Origin: Polyodon spathula
Taxonomy: Eukaryota > Chordata > Actinopteri > Acipenseriformes > Polyodontidae
Direction of reading: 5' to 3'
DNA length: 64,000 nt
Assembly: GCF_017654505.1 (NCBI RefSeq)
Contig: NC_054549.1
Span: 28,569,647 to 28,633,646 of the forward strand
The first letter of the stretch is position 1; each line of letters starts with the position of its first letter. Position numbers and translations under genes: made by a program. The notes under the pieces were generated by a model. That model saw only the letters and a program-made list of their open reading frames with translations, ran no database searches and was not told the origin of the DNA. This document shows, one piece after another, positions 1-16,069 of this stretch.

Positions 1-1226
1 TGAATGAAAGTACTTAGGTTTAGAACTTGTTTCAATTTGCTCAAGTACGCAAAATCTGAGGACAATGAGAACAAGTGCATGGACAAGAAGTAAAATCAAT
101 TTTTCTCTGAACTGTAAGCTTGAAATTCAGATAAGGTCTGATTAAAAATCAAGCAAACTCGCCCACCTCTAAAAATGTAGAAACTGGGACATTAACAGGG
201 AATATCATTAGAATCACTCAAAATGGTATATAAAATCTGAACAATCAAGGATGCATAATAAAACTATTGTCTCGCAGAAGGAGAGCAGTCTGATTAAAAG
301 AGGATTTCAAAGCTTTTTGAACTACATAAAAGACGATGTCATACAAAGATCCAATTCGTCTTGAGCCAAACATATGCATACTGTTCCAACACTATTAAAA
401 GTCTTGTTTTCACATACCTTAATAACAAGCCCATGCTGCTGGTTTCCAATATGCCATTCTACTTTCATTCTCAAGAAGCATTGTACTGTATGTCTCAAAT
501 GTGTAGTTTTGAAAGAAACATGTTATAACAAACATGTATTTTCATTTTGTAGCATTTCAAACAAAAAGAAATCTCTGTTTTCCACCACTTCAATGTTTGG
601 CAAACTTCCACAACTCTCACAGTTTGACTATGTAATTTCTAACATGGGGGGGGGGTTGTCTCCCCACAGATAAAGCTATTTCTCAACAATCAGAGCTGTT
701 AAAACAGTACATTGTACTGTCTAATAAAAAGAATACACAGTAGGGTGAAATCTAGAAGAATACAGTAACCACAGTTATATCTCAGTCTTACGTCCACATA
801 CCATACTTAGTCTACCCTAACATTGAGGGCTAAACATTTTCACAAATAAGAGCACACATTATGCAGCGACTACACAAATGTCTTGATATTATTAAGAATA
901 TTAGTCAGTGAGCCAACACATTTGCTTTCTGGAAGCAAAATCATTCTTTTCTCTGATGAATCACAGCATTGTGAGGTAAGGCTTAAGATAAATCCTCATT
1001 TTGATTTGTATTTTGTTTTATCTCTTGGTAGCACGGTACTCATCCCTCGCATTGTTAGTTAGAGCTTTCCTTGCAGAAGGATTATAACTTGAACACTGGT
1101 GGCTAGTGCGACACAAGCTTTTTCTCAAACAAAAAAGACTACCTCAGACCTGAACTACCTCCCCGTTCACATTCTGAGAGGGCTTGCTTTTTGTTGTTTA
1201 TACCTCAGACAGAAATTATGCAGATT
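1..1226. other. AT-rich noncoding sequence, no gene seen
   Basis: No reading frame here has a recognisable domain, and the longest open stretch (about 100 codons from 374) has no protein-like composition. The only simple repeat is a short G-run near 646-655. It reads as ordinary intergenic or intronic vertebrate DNA. Confidence 0.6.
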
Positions 1227-1258
1227 GGTGGTGGTGGTGGTGGTGGTGGGGGGGGGGG
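1226..1258. repeat. (GGT)n microsatellite running into a G-tract
   Basis: About seven GGT units run directly into an 11-base G homopolymer. The flanks are unique AT-rich sequence. No gene overlaps it. The G-run is a likely place for length errors in the assembly. Confidence 0.95.
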
Positions 1259-1739
1259 TCTGAAAAGAGTGAATCTGATAGAATCCCCTAAGGGATAAAC
1301 ATCCTCTCGCTACAGTACGAGACTTCTGAACTAAGATCATCTCACTACCGTGTAGCAATTTGTTTTGCATTTTTCAGGGATGTCGCTTCTATGAATAGCA
1401 TTATTTGATTACTAAAGAAAAGATACAGGCAGTAGATACGCTTGTAGATTTGATAAAAAGCCTGTAGCACAATACTTACTATACAACCATTTGGAGATAT
1501 TCTATTTTTACTGTAGATTTTTAAAAAAGTGGGAGAGCGCTGGGATTGAAGCTTATGTGGCACTGTTCAACCACCATGGTACTAAATACAGCAATGTCTT
1601 CTGACATTTTAACGATCTAAAAAGAAGAGATATCAACGTTACTGATCTTTAAAAAAATAAGTCACATCAAATATCTCAACAATATAGATGCCACGACAAA
1701 ATCAAACATGTTTGTTATTGTAAGTAACAAACAAAACAT

Positions 1740-2587
1740 TCTCTGCTACAGGTGTAAATACAAAATCGGACCCCTCATGGCCAGGGGCTCCCCTCCCGTT
1801 GTCGTCTCCCGAGGGTCCGTTACCGCCGTAGCCTCCCAAGTGTCCGCTGCTGCTGTTCCCTCCCGACGGTCCTGCTTTGTCTGGGGTCGCTGACTCCTGC
1901 TTCACCTGGGGTCGCTGAAGGCTCTGCTTCGCCTGGGGTCGCTGCAGGCTCGGCTTTGCCTGGGGTCGCTGCTGGTCCTGCATGGCAGCAGAAAGTGTTG
2001 TGGCCGGAGCCCCATGGAAGGGAGCTGCTGGCCATGAAGAAGGGGTGGAGGTCAGGAGACCAGCTCCCCCCGCAGCAGTTTATTTAAATATGACGGTGTA
2101 GCCATGCATTTGTTTGTTATTGTTTTGTTTTTATTTTAAACATGTTCTGGCAGGTAGGCAGCTTGTCCTCTGCCAGGAGTAATTTAAAAAACCTGTGCAG
2201 AAGGTGGCCATCTCCTGAATTAATTTGGTGATTAATTTGTTGTTAATTGGGAGATGGTCACCAGCTCTTTGCAGTCTGTGCGGGTGTTTGGAGGAGTGAA
2301 CAAGAACGGGAGAGGAGAGTAAAAATAAAAGAAAGAAAAACGAAACTTAAAGGAACAGTGAAGGCTACTGCCCAGCCGGACCTTAAGGATTATTACTGTG
2401 TTTGTGACCTGTTTTGTATTATTTTATTCTGCTCTGTGAGCAGTGTTTTCTGTTTGAACTTTTTGTTTTATTTTTGTATTTAAATAAAAATGGTGCATGC
2501 CGCGTCTTTTTCACTTTTGTACTGTCTGTGTGTGTTTTGGTTCCTGCTTCTGGCCTGATGTCACCACAACATCATTCTTGTCACACA
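1740..2587 (+). mobile_element. Truncated LTR-retroelement-like remnant: GC-rich body plus LTR-like 3' tail
   Basis: GC content rises sharply at about 1760 and falls again after about 2070, unlike the AT-rich flanks. The body (1760-2070) carries a 27-bp minisatellite. The tail (about 2085-2587) resembles the two solo LTRs at 5979 and 31672: it has an 'aacggga' purine stretch, a T-rich run with an AATAAA signal near 2482, and a closing block with TTCCTG, TTCTGG, CTGATGTCACC and then TTGTCACA. I infer the 3' end of a related LTR element, lacking gag, pol and the 5' LTR. The pentamer AACAT occurs just before the start (1735-1739) and just after the end (2588-2592), a possible target duplication, but the left edge is not a clean TG. 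Autonomous or not, and the exact family, cannot be told from sequence alone. Confidence 0.5.
1877..1982. repeat. 27-bp minisatellite, about four units
   Basis: Four consecutive units share the core CCTGGGGTCGCTG; three are 27 bp and the first is slightly short. Since 27 is a multiple of three, the array stays open in several frames. On the minus strand it reads as 9-residue units rich in Gln, Pro, Ala and Lys; in another frame the units are Ala/Thr/Pro/Gly rich. It lies inside the GC-rich body of the retroelement remnant and may derive from a low-complexity segment of its protein. Confidence 0.8.
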
Positions 2588-4930
2588 AACATAGGTAAGC
2601 CTACGTTTTAAAATTTCAGAAAACTTTCTGATCAAAATCCTGGCTGGTAACCTCTTGAGCCAGAGCCTCTTTTAAGGCTTCAAGCATTTTGAAATTGCTC
2701 TCCCTCCAATGTTTTTATTTTATTTTATTTTATTTTAAATAAGGAATGTTAGTATTTGTTATAGCAACATAATATTTGGTCAATAGAGTTTATTTTACTC
2801 ATTTCTGAGATCCGCCACAATGCATCACCTGACTTGACTCCTAACTTCCAGACCATTCAGAACCCTCACTACGGTATATGGAGTTCAGCCTTGGTTTATT
2901 TCCCTTTATAGAACAAAAATTATACAGATGTTGAGCTGCTGCAACCGCTTAGTTCATTCCAGCCCCTAGAGTGAATAAAGTGACAGTAAAAAGATTAATA
3001 ATAGGGATTTTTTTTTGTGTGTGATTTAAATGTAACACTCACCATTTCCTGGGCTGAAAAGCTGCTTACTCTTCCAAGTTTGTGAGTTTGCTGGGCTAAC
3101 TATAATCTTTTTGTCATATTCATCGGGAAGGAAAGACTTTTCAACATGGCCAGCATTTCCCTGAACAGCTTTGTCGCGTCTTTCACATTTGTACACGGGA
3201 GGGTTATACTCCTATTCATATTAAAATTTAAAAACAACGACAAGTGAAATATCCCCTTCTTGTACAGCACACAGCGATCTTTGGCAGAAATATTTCCGAT
3301 CTTTGTCTTTTTTAAATTAATCGTGCAGCTCTATGGTGTGTTTAATAATTTATCGGAAGCAAACTAAACCAGCTACCAGGTTCCTAAGGCAGTGTTAAAG
3401 ATAACGTGTCAAACAAAGGCAAACATTTCCTGTGTTTATTTTTAAGTGATAACAAATATGTATATTTACACTATTCTAACAAACAGAAATTTGCATGGGG
3501 AATTAAATATTACACAGCAATGGGTAAATAAACTTGAATTCTGGGAATCGTATCACAAGGCACAACAGAAACCCGCATTGCGTCAAAACAATAAACCGGG
3601 GAGGCTGTGTCTCAGAACAGTCTGAGAAGCAACTTTAAGGATAAGTTATAGCAATGTCAGGGGATAATCAAGGAATCCTATCTGACATTGCTGAGTGTAA
3701 GTCCTGTTCATTTCATGTGCATCAAACAATGATGGGCAATGACATGTGTTTCATACGACATTACCTCTCCATTATTTAAACCAACTTACTCCACCAACTA
3801 AGGTGCCTGGAAGCCAGTCATCTGGGTTTGAAAAATAATCTGGTTAAATAAAGCAATTGTAAACTGCCGTAACAACAATTCACAAGATCCAATCACAATA
3901 TAAAGAGCTCTGTGGTGCCTACATATGGCTGAATCCATCACTTGCTCCCACCTGCAGCCAGTAAAATGAATGTTTATGTCACTAAAAAAGCATTGATCTG
4001 TGACGTGCTCTTAAAATACAGAAAAAGAGCCTGGATCCTTAAAAGGGCACTAAGCACCCAAAATAATCTAATAAATATTACCATCACTTTGAATAAATGT
4101 GTATTAGATTTTATTTCAAGTTTGTACATGCCTTTTGTACAAGCAGCATACCTCTGCAACACATTCTCTTTTTCTAACCATGTTTCAAATAAAGTTGTTC
4201 TTGAAACAACTATCTCAGGGAACTGTAATGTAATGTTTGCAACTGTCACCTTCAAGATTTTATTTTCTGCAGCAAACAGTGGCAATCTTTGTAGAAGAGC
4301 TCCTGCTATTCATGCTCTATCTTTGCATATATATATATATATATATAGTTTGACAATTAAGGAGGCAGCTCAGGAGAACTAAAGGTCAGTGGGTTTAAAA
4401 AGTTGCCAGGATGTAAACACTGAAACAAAAAAGCCAGCTATTTAAGGAGTAATGCTTAATACTTAGATGTTATCCTTAATGTATATTTTATTCACATATG
4501 TTTTCTGAATGTTGTATTAATTTGATTTATTTCCATCACTTTCACTGTCAAATTGCTCTATATCCTAGTGTTTTACATGGTAAAGGAAATTTTGAACAAG
4601 TCACCCAACTATGTGCACAGCAACACTGGCTAGGAAACAAACACAAAGAGACTCCTGTTATAATTGGATCCTCAGGACCTCACACTCTATGTCACTTCAA
4701 TAGCCAAATACAATATTCAGCGTAGGAGATTTTGATACCTTCTGAGTTTATCGGTTTGACAGATGCCTACGAGTTAGCACAAGGCAGACAAGACTTTGGT
4801 TCCTTAGATAAGAAGTCATGGGAAATTGCACAACAGGCTTTCAGATATGAGTGTTGTTGGCAAGGTTACCAATTTAAGTCATAACAAGATAATAAACTCT
4901 AACATTCCACTATGACTCTGGATAAAGGCT
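2588..4930. other. AT-rich noncoding sequence, no gene seen
   Basis: It contains a (TTTTA)5 pentanucleotide repeat at about 2711-2736 and a (TA)n run at about 4326-4348. The 146-codon open frame starting near 3942 has no domain and crosses the TA run, so I do not call it a gene. Confidence 0.6.
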
Positions 4931-4935
4931 GGATA

Positions 4936-4955
4936 AAAAAAAAAAAAAAAAAAAG
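4936..4955. repeat. A-homopolymer, about 20 bases
   Basis: A run of about 20 adenines about 135 bp upstream of the candidate coding exon at 5089. There is no LINE- or SINE-like sequence directly before it, so it is not clearly a retroposon tail. Confidence 0.85.
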
Positions 4956-5088
4956 GACACATGCCATTCACACCACACATATTAGCCGCAACTGAATTAG
5001 AGGTTGAAGTCAGAATGGTGAGTCAAGTAAAGCATTCTGTTGGCAACCATTGCAACCATATACTTCATTGACAGTCAATGTCTGGATC

Positions 5089-5311
5089 ATGGATTACTTG
5101 TTTGGGGTGTGGGCGATGTTAGTTCTTATTGATTTGGCCGCTGATAGCAACTGCCATCTGCAAGAGGAATTAATCTGGCGAATCCCAGGTCAGCAGGGTG
5201 GACGTGCTGAAACTATATATTTCCCCCAACTGAGACTGCCTGCAAATAAAGAGGAGGTTGAGGAGATGGAGGATACATTATATAGGCTTGAATTATATAA
5301 GCAACAGCTGG
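5089..5311 (+). CDS. Candidate first coding exon of a small secreted protein, unrecognised
   Basis: From the ATG at 5089 the frame stays open for 74 codons to 5310 and then meets a consensus splice donor, G|GTAAGT at 5311/5312, which leaves a phase-1 junction. The intron-side frame closes soon after, at 5344-5346. The first 22 residues look like a signal peptide: a short start (MDYLF), a hydrophobic core (GVWAMLVLIDLAA), then a polar stretch ending in Asn-Cys. The mature part is charged and ends in an acidic/leucine segment (EEVEEMEDTLYRLELYKQQL) that could form a helix or short coiled coil. Upstream, TTGACAG at about 5068-5074 could instead be a splice acceptor, with part of the exon as 5' UTR. 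I do not recognise the family and see no obvious second exon. A chance open frame is possible, but the leader-like start plus strong donor make it the best coding candidate in the window. Confidence 0.4.
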
Positions 5312-5455
5312 GTAAGTTTTCTTTAGGTTTAAATACTGAAAATTAGGGAGGAGGGAGAGAGGCAAGTTCCTGAAACTCAGTCTAAGCTTGTCTAAGTTGT
5401 GTACGATGTTTCCTTTATTTTTGCACAATCCTTGAATCTAACTAAGGATAAAAAG

Positions 5456-5458
<3 letters not shown>

Positions 5459-5527
<69 letters not shown>
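5459..5527. repeat. (TA)n microsatellite, 69 bp
   Basis: An uninterrupted AT dinucleotide array lies about 150 bp downstream of the candidate exon. A 17-base T-run follows at 5582-5598. Confidence 0.97.
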
Positions 5528-5528
<1 letters not shown>

Positions 5529-5973
5529 CAGAAAACACTAAAACCCCAAAAGTTTTTAAGTGACTATGTTTAAATGCAAAGTTTTTTTTTTTTTTTTTAT
5601 CAATAAATGCTGTACTCTAGCTGTTTTAGTTTTCTTCAAGTGCTCTCAAGAGAACACATCTCAAATCCCACTTACTTTAAAAAAAAAGAATAATGTAATT
5701 TTAATAGGCTACTGTTATTCAAATATATAACAAAACAAGAAAGAATGCATTTACTTGGGCATTCACTTAGAAATTGATTCCCATTGTGTCATTACCCATC
5801 AACACCTTACCAGCAAGTATATGAAACAATAAAAAGATTTAAGGGGCAGAAGCCTTGAATAAAAGTAGAAAAATGCAGGACCATATACAAATTTTAAAAA
5901 AATATTCAGTTGCACAGCCCCCCCAAAAAATATTTGTTATAAAAGGTATACAATAGAGAAATAAACAGTATAT

Positions 5974-5978
5974 GGTAT
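5974..5978. repeat. Target-site duplication GGTAT, left copy
   Basis: It is identical to the pentamer at 6575-6579 on the far side of the LTR. This fixes both element edges to the base. Confidence 0.85.
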
Positions 5979-6574
5979 TGTGGCAATGTTGCCCACCCCT
6001 GTGTGTATTTTGTGTTGTATGTTACGTGTAGTGTGTTAATGTTGGTGTATAGTCATGGGTACATGGGATATAAACGGGTATGTGTAACATGAGTGTTTAA
6101 AATATATATTTGTATTTAGGCACAAGGATTACACAGTACTTCATGTGCAAGTAAAATGTAATAATATGTGAGCACGGGGAATTGCACTTTATTAATTCAC
6201 GTGTAGTTGAACCGCGACTCCAATTGAATGATTGATTAGCAATCGGGTCTCAGTACAGCTGCATAAAAGCCGCATGTTTTCTCTCACTCAGGGTTGTGTG
6301 TTCGGTGAGTGGAGAACGGGATTGGAGACGGAAGTAATTGTAATAGATATAATAATAGAAACTCACCGTGTTTTGTCTGTATAGTCAGTTTTGTTTGTCT
6401 TTTTGTTTTGGCCATGAGTGCCGTGTCCTGTGTCTTGTTTGTCTTACAACCTTTTATTTTCAGTCTGTCTGTTCATAATTAAATGCTGAGTGAGAACATT
6501 CACCAAACTCCACCTCTGTTGTTTATTTCCTGGTTCCTGGGTTTCTGGTCTGATGTCACCCACTCTTTGTGACA
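5979..6574 (+). mobile_element. Solo LTR, copy 1 of a two-copy family (596 bp)
   Basis: The element starts TGTGGCAATG and ends TTTGTGACA, the TG...CA ends of retroviral and Ty3/Gypsy-type LTRs. A perfect 5-bp target duplication, GGTAT, flanks it at 5974-5978 and 6575-6579. It is collinear with the copy at 31672 along its length. A TATA-like CATAAAAG (6262-6269) and an ATTAAA polyadenylation signal (6478-6483) give + orientation. No internal region or second LTR is attached, so this is most likely the product of recombination between the two LTRs of a full element. A 5-bp duplication fits Ty3/Gypsy and some endogenous retroviruses; which one cannot be settled here. A CA microsatellite begins directly after the right duplication. 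Confidence 0.9.
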
Positions 6575-6579
6575 GGTAT
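6575..6579. repeat. Target-site duplication GGTAT, right copy
   Basis: It matches 5974-5978 and immediately follows the terminal CA of the LTR. Confidence 0.85.
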
Positions 6580-6581
6580 AA

Positions 6582-6640
6582 ACACACACACACACATACA
6601 CACATACTTGTATACTTACACACACACACACATACATACA
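6582..6640. repeat. Interrupted (CA)n microsatellite
   Basis: Two CA tracts, about 6582-6606 and 6618-6640, are separated by a short unique spacer and start right after the LTR target duplication. Confidence 0.9.
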
Positions 6641-6687
6641 ACTTTTTTTTTTATATACATAGGTTTAAATAGTTATAAAATAATGTT

Positions 6688-6731
6688 TGTGTGTGTCTAT
6701 ATATATATATTTATAGACACACACACACACA
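6688..6731. repeat. Palindromic (TG)n-(TA)n-(CA)n hairpin
   Basis: A TG tract ending in TCTATA, a TA core, and TATAGA followed by a CA tract form inverted arms. The stretch could extrude as a cruciform. It probably arose from microsatellite expansion. Confidence 0.7.
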
Positions 6732-6739
6732 AAACTGTA

Positions 6740-10761
<4,022 letters not shown>

Positions 10762-13700
10762 ATACTAAGTCAGTTATGATTCATACATGATATATGGGTA
10801 CAGTCTTTTAATTTTATCTTCTCTGATGATTGTCCAGCATTACACTAATGAAGTCACTAGCTGAAACATTTGTTCATCAATACACTTGCTAATCTACTTG
10901 ACTCATCTACTTGACATTTAGTTTCTTATAATACTTTCTTACAAAGTAGCTTCTCCTTTGGAAAGCAATGGAAAATGCTCATACTACAAACATTTTGCAA
11001 TGAGCGTTACATTTCAGTACACCCCTTTTGACAGATAGGATATTAACTGTTAAAGTCAGGACCCTGCTAGGCCTCAATCTTGACAATTACCCCCAGCCCC
11101 CCCCCCCCAATTCCTGGTAGTTTACAGGTGTCTTAATGTTCTGTAAAAACAGGATAAGCCATATTTATATATAAAATGAGTCTTTAACTAGGTCAGATGT
11201 GTGCTGGGAGATAATTTCCAGCTTATTAATTAACAGAAGAATGCCTTATATGGTATAGTGCTGTGAAGAACATGACAGGAAGTGCATAGTATTGCACAGT
11301 GTTCCTGACACAGCAGGAGACTATTGAGGACATGGTTTATTTGACTGTATTGCAATTGTAATACCACTGGTACATGTATAGTAAACAGGAAAACATCACC
11401 ACTCTGGTATCTATCAAATGGGTCATAACATTGTAGCTGTTCTTGTTCTATAATTGCTATTGGATTATTTCATAAGGGGTACTGTGTTCACGTTTAAATA
11501 TTGTTCTCCTAATATAGTTGACTACAGCCATCCTTTCGCCAGCTTGCTGTTTCTACATGAAAGTGTCTTTCTGTAAACTACTATCAATATAAAAAACTTT
11601 GAGGAAATCGCAATACATTTGCCATGTTTTCTATTTTGCTTCCTGAGTTTGTGTGCCCATGAAGGGTGAGGGTTAACGGCACTAGAGTCAGACAGAGCCG
11701 GCAGACTTTATGAGTGCTTTCCCAAAGAGCTACTGACCTTACACCCTCTGCAATTTAATCCTGGGCCTCTCGCAAGCAGAAAGTAACAACTGAGCCAAAT
11801 TTCATAGCAGTTGTTTGATCATGTAGACCATCGCCTACCAAACTCATTTTTACTTCTGACCTGAGCCAAAAATAGGGTTAGGCATTAAACCTAGTAAATT
11901 ATGCAAAGCCAGACATCTAAAATTACCTCCTGCTATAAATATTGTAGCAGAAGCATTTTTATTTGGCTCACAGATTTTCAAAGGGTGAAAAGATACTACA
12001 GCCCTACAGACTGTTAACAAACTGGATTGTGCTTTTTTCTACAGATAAAATAAAGTGAACAGAAGATGGCTCACTCCATTATTCCGCAGTTCATTGGGGG
12101 AATTTCCACACAAGTTTGTAAATAAAAGTTACCCTGATAACTTATGAGTACCTCACAGTGCATTGCGGTATCACTTACTATGCCTTACTCATCACCAGGG
12201 ATCCTGGGTTAGATAATCATCAACACAGGCAATTTTGTATTATGTAAACATACATGTTCAATAAAACTGCTTCTGGTGTACAGAGGTCAAGGTTGAACGA
12301 GGCGCACTGTCAGTGTCACATTCATGCTGAAAATGCTGCTTAAAAATACCGAAAATGATAAAAATCGCCCCTAAAGATTGGGTTAATGAGTTTGACCATA
12401 GCCGTCCAGATGACTAACTCGTGAAAAACTAATATGAATACTTTTTTTTGTTTTTTTATTATTACTACACAGAAGTATGTGTAATGTTTAAAGTAAAATG
12501 GTAAGTTTGTTTATATTATTGATGTATGGCACCAGTGAGCTTGTAACTTCCTATAATTTAATAGTGTAGCAATAAATACTTCCTGTGTTAATTGTTATTC
12601 AATAGTACTGTAGTTTTTTTTTTTTTTTTTGCGTAAAACTAGGATCCCTTTTCATCAGTGAGGCACTTGTGGATGAAAACCACTGTAGTAAGCCAACACC
12701 AGAATATTTTCGTGTAAAACTAAACATGACTGTTAGACACTGCAGTTTGAATTACTTCAGTACACGTTATGCTGTTGTTTATGCTGTTTATAAAAAGTGT
12801 TGTGTGAAAGTAGCAAAATTAAACTGGTTTATTGTTTAAGTTCATCTAAACAATCAAACACACAAAATGGCAGGAATAACAGTTCACTGTTGTAATACAT
12901 ATGTCAAAATTTGTTTGCATACCCCTGAATAAATTAAAATCTTGGAGAGTCCGGTACTGTAAAAATAAATTAAAATGAAAAAGGATCAAGCTTCTTAATA
13001 GACAATTTTAGTCTGGGATTTATATACCAAAATCAATATTCACAGCCTTTTGTATTGCATATCCCTGGTATTATTTTAGCTAACTGCTGTCAATTAGAAA
13101 GACACAACACAAATTAGATTCTAATTGTTTCTAAGTCCTGACTAATTTATACAGAATGAATTTCTTCTGAATGTTAATCAAACTAAACCTTCACCCCCCT
13201 GTGTAAAAAAAAAAAGTAAGTGAATTGTTTGCAGCACTAAGTAAACTGCAGGTATCTTAAATAAGCTGGAAATCCCTTGTGTATTTTTGTGTTGTCTTTG
13301 TAATTTTATAATGTGTGAAATGTAAATGCTGGTACTTCAGAAGCATGCAATTCAGGCTAGTTGTGTCCTTGACAAAGCAGGTCATCTTCTGTTTAATGAT
13401 AACCCAAATACAGCAACCTGCAAACATTACAATAGTTCATGATGGTACATTTCTACATAAATCTGGCAGTTTCCCATTATTTCTATTAACATTTCCATTG
13501 AGAGTTCCCAGTCAGGTATTTCATCCAGCCCTGCAATCCTGATAAAGAGAGGCAACCTCCATTACTACTGCCTAACCAAGTGGCTCTTTTCACCCTGTAC
13601 TTCACTATGCAACACTTTTACCATTGTATACCACAGTAGACAGTTAAACAACAAAATGAAAACATCATCATGTATGTCATCTATTGCTTTTTATCTTATA

Positions 13701-14263
13701 ATAAAATAGTACAGCAACCTTCTTGATTGCTAACTTTCTTTAAAAAAGAGCACGGATCACGCAAAGAACAACTGCTCAGTTGGGATTTAGAACTTGTTGT
13801 ATTTGTAAGAACAAACATCCAGGGCTTGTTCATTTTCCAAAACTGTAACCAAAATACGAATGCAATATGTTATGGCGTAAGGTTGATTTATCGAAAACCC
13901 CACTGGGATAAGCCACAGATATATTACCTTGTACCAAGTTTCAAGTCAGTACAACTAAAGTTTCCCAAGATAAAAGTATGCATTGTGTAGAAGCATCAGT
14001 TCTGTATTGTCCATCCATACTGTTGTTGGGTAAGACTTTCCTTGGGTTGTCATGCTACCATATTTCAGGTCTTCAATCAAATTATGTACTGTAATTGGTA
14101 AAACAAAATCCAGATTATTATATCTATTGTATTACATGTCCTATTATTAGTTTAATGCTGCTCTTAATAATGAAGAGGTACTTCACATGGATTACATTGT
14201 TATGCATGATTTGGTGACATCTCAGAGTTGGACCGTGTCATGTTCAGTAATGAAATATATGAC
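10762..14263. other. AT-rich noncoding sequence, no gene seen
   Basis: It includes a C-run at about 11099-11108 and several T or A runs (for example 12614-12630). No element ends, domains or RNA genes were recognised. Confidence 0.6.
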
Positions 14264-14287
14264 ATATATATATATATATATATAATA

Positions 14288-14340
<53 letters not shown>
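14264..14340. repeat. (TA)n microsatellite with TAATAT interruptions
   Basis: A TA array broken by short TAATATA and TATTATA interruptions. Confidence 0.95.
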
Positions 14341-14745
14341 TACGGTCGTTTATCTTGTACATGTTATGCCAGCAAATTGAGATGTTAGAATGTTCTGCAT
14401 GTCTTAACTGCAACTTGAATTCACTGTTGTTGACTGCTTAATAATGGGCCAGTGGTTTAATGGATCCCAAGTGGAAAATGGCCCTCATCACATAGTCAGA
14501 TCATTTGATGGAGAGTCATTTGTCCTTAAAAACGAAGTGTCGGAAAAACATTGCAAACACAGTTACAGTAGAATATGCTCTTGCTGTATTGTAGTGGTCC
14601 TGGGGAGGGTAGCCCCTCGTAGATTTACATGACTGATTTGGGCGTGACCAGTCTCTAGCCCCCATAGTTTTCCATCCTGTTCATTGAGGAATCCCTAGAA
14701 AACTGTTGTGGTTTGCTGGGCATGCATGTCTCACTGTAGAGGAAG

Positions 14746-14785
14746 GTCACTTGCAGTGGCCACTGTAGAGGCCACTGCAAGTGAC
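14746..14785. repeat. Perfect 16-bp inverted repeat with an 8-nt loop
   Basis: GTCACTTGCAGTGGCC (14746-14761) is the exact reverse complement of 14770-14785, with the loop ACTGTAGA between them. A copy of CACTGTAGAGG also sits just upstream at about 14732-14742, so the motif occurs twice. The stem is too short for a typical microRNA precursor. Template switching during replication would explain it. Confidence 0.9.
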
Positions 14786-15123
14786 AAATGATCATCAGTC
14801 AACATTACCATATAGGTTTAAGTTTGCAAAATATGATTTGACTATACTGATACCACACACCCACATAAAATCCTAGACTAGCATTGTTTTTCTCAGCACA
14901 CTAATATGATACCCATAACATATTAGATACAATGATAAAATGTATACATGTTAACCTTTTCCATAATTAACTAAACATAGAGCAAGCTTTTTGTTCCATG
15001 CAAGAGTAAAAATAACTGCCCCATAAAATAAAGCATGATCATAAGTGTTACCTTTAATCAGAAATGCTTCCCAAAAGTAGGTGCCCACCTCACAATGTTG
15101 GATCACATGCTTGTGGATAGATG

Positions 15124-16063
15124 TGACAGAAATACAATGAATCTTGGTTGCAAATCTCCCTCCCGAGCTGTGAAGGCACTAAGCGAGAACAGAGTTCTTT
15201 GGATGGGCTGGCCTGACAGTTCTTTCCCCAGGTCAGAAAGTTGGTCTGTCTGGAAGAAGACGAGACTCTGTTGTAAGAACGTATTGACCCGGAAGTGAAA
15301 CAATGTAGCAGCCACAGATTGTAAAGGCAGCTGCATTCATGTACCAAGGGGTCATGAGTGACGGTGTATAAGGGGGACGGAGAATCATAATCTGTTCCTT
15401 CGCATTGGTTTGTAGTGAATAAAAGCCAGAAGGACAGTGAAAGTGTATTGTTACTTAAAATTGTGAGTGTTGTGTGTTTGTTTGTTTGTAATTGTCTTGT
15501 CTCATACGTTACCAGACAGTTAATACAGTTCTGGAGCTGTCGCCAAGGACCAGCATGTAACCAGACAACACTGCACCTTTGTCACAGACATAAAACTAGG
15601 TCACCCACCATGAGCACTACTGCACTCACACAGGACTGGTGATTGTATTATTGTGGGATGGATATTTGTTTATTATATGGGACTGTCTGTTCTTGTTATA
15701 TACTCTGTGCTGTACACATTGGTGTGTACTGCTGGGGAACTATTGTTTGGTCACCAGTTCTGGAAATACGATAAAAACATCTCTAAAAAACTGGATTACA
15801 ATGATCTCTGTCTGCTTTGTTCACGCACTGCATCACCCCTGCACCTGTCTACAATAGACCACTTTGTTCTACCCATGTCATACCCATGTTCTACTTGTGG
15901 GATTTGTACCTCCAACATTCTATATAAAAATGTGCTATTTATCATTAACACTGCTGCACTGCATCCAAAATTGCATGCTCTCTAAAACTGTTACAGACAC
16001 TGACCTATCTACAACTGACCATATGCTCCAGCACCACCTATCACTGTGATATTTTAATGATGG
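15124..16063 (+). mobile_element. LTR-like retroelement remnant with possible leader and gag start
   Basis: The left part has a compact LTR promoter layout: TATAAG at 15367-15372 followed about 50 bp later by AATAAA at 15418-15423. A block ending TTAATACA near 15530 is followed within a few bases by TGGAGCTGTCGCC, which has the TGG start of a tRNA primer-binding site. About 75 bp further on, an ATG at 15610 opens a short frame (MSTTALTQDW) that stops at once. This order fits an LTR, primer site, leader and truncated gag, but I could not match the primer site to a named tRNA. The hexamer TAGATG flanks the stretch (15118-15123 and 16064-16069), a possible target duplication, although the right edge is not CA. 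Element nature is likely; subdivision and edges are inference. Confidence 0.45.
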
Positions 16064-16069
16064 TAGATG

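Noticed and set aside
3942..4382. 146-codon frame
   Set aside because: Composition is that of AT-rich noncoding DNA, it runs into a TA array and it has no domain or splice context.
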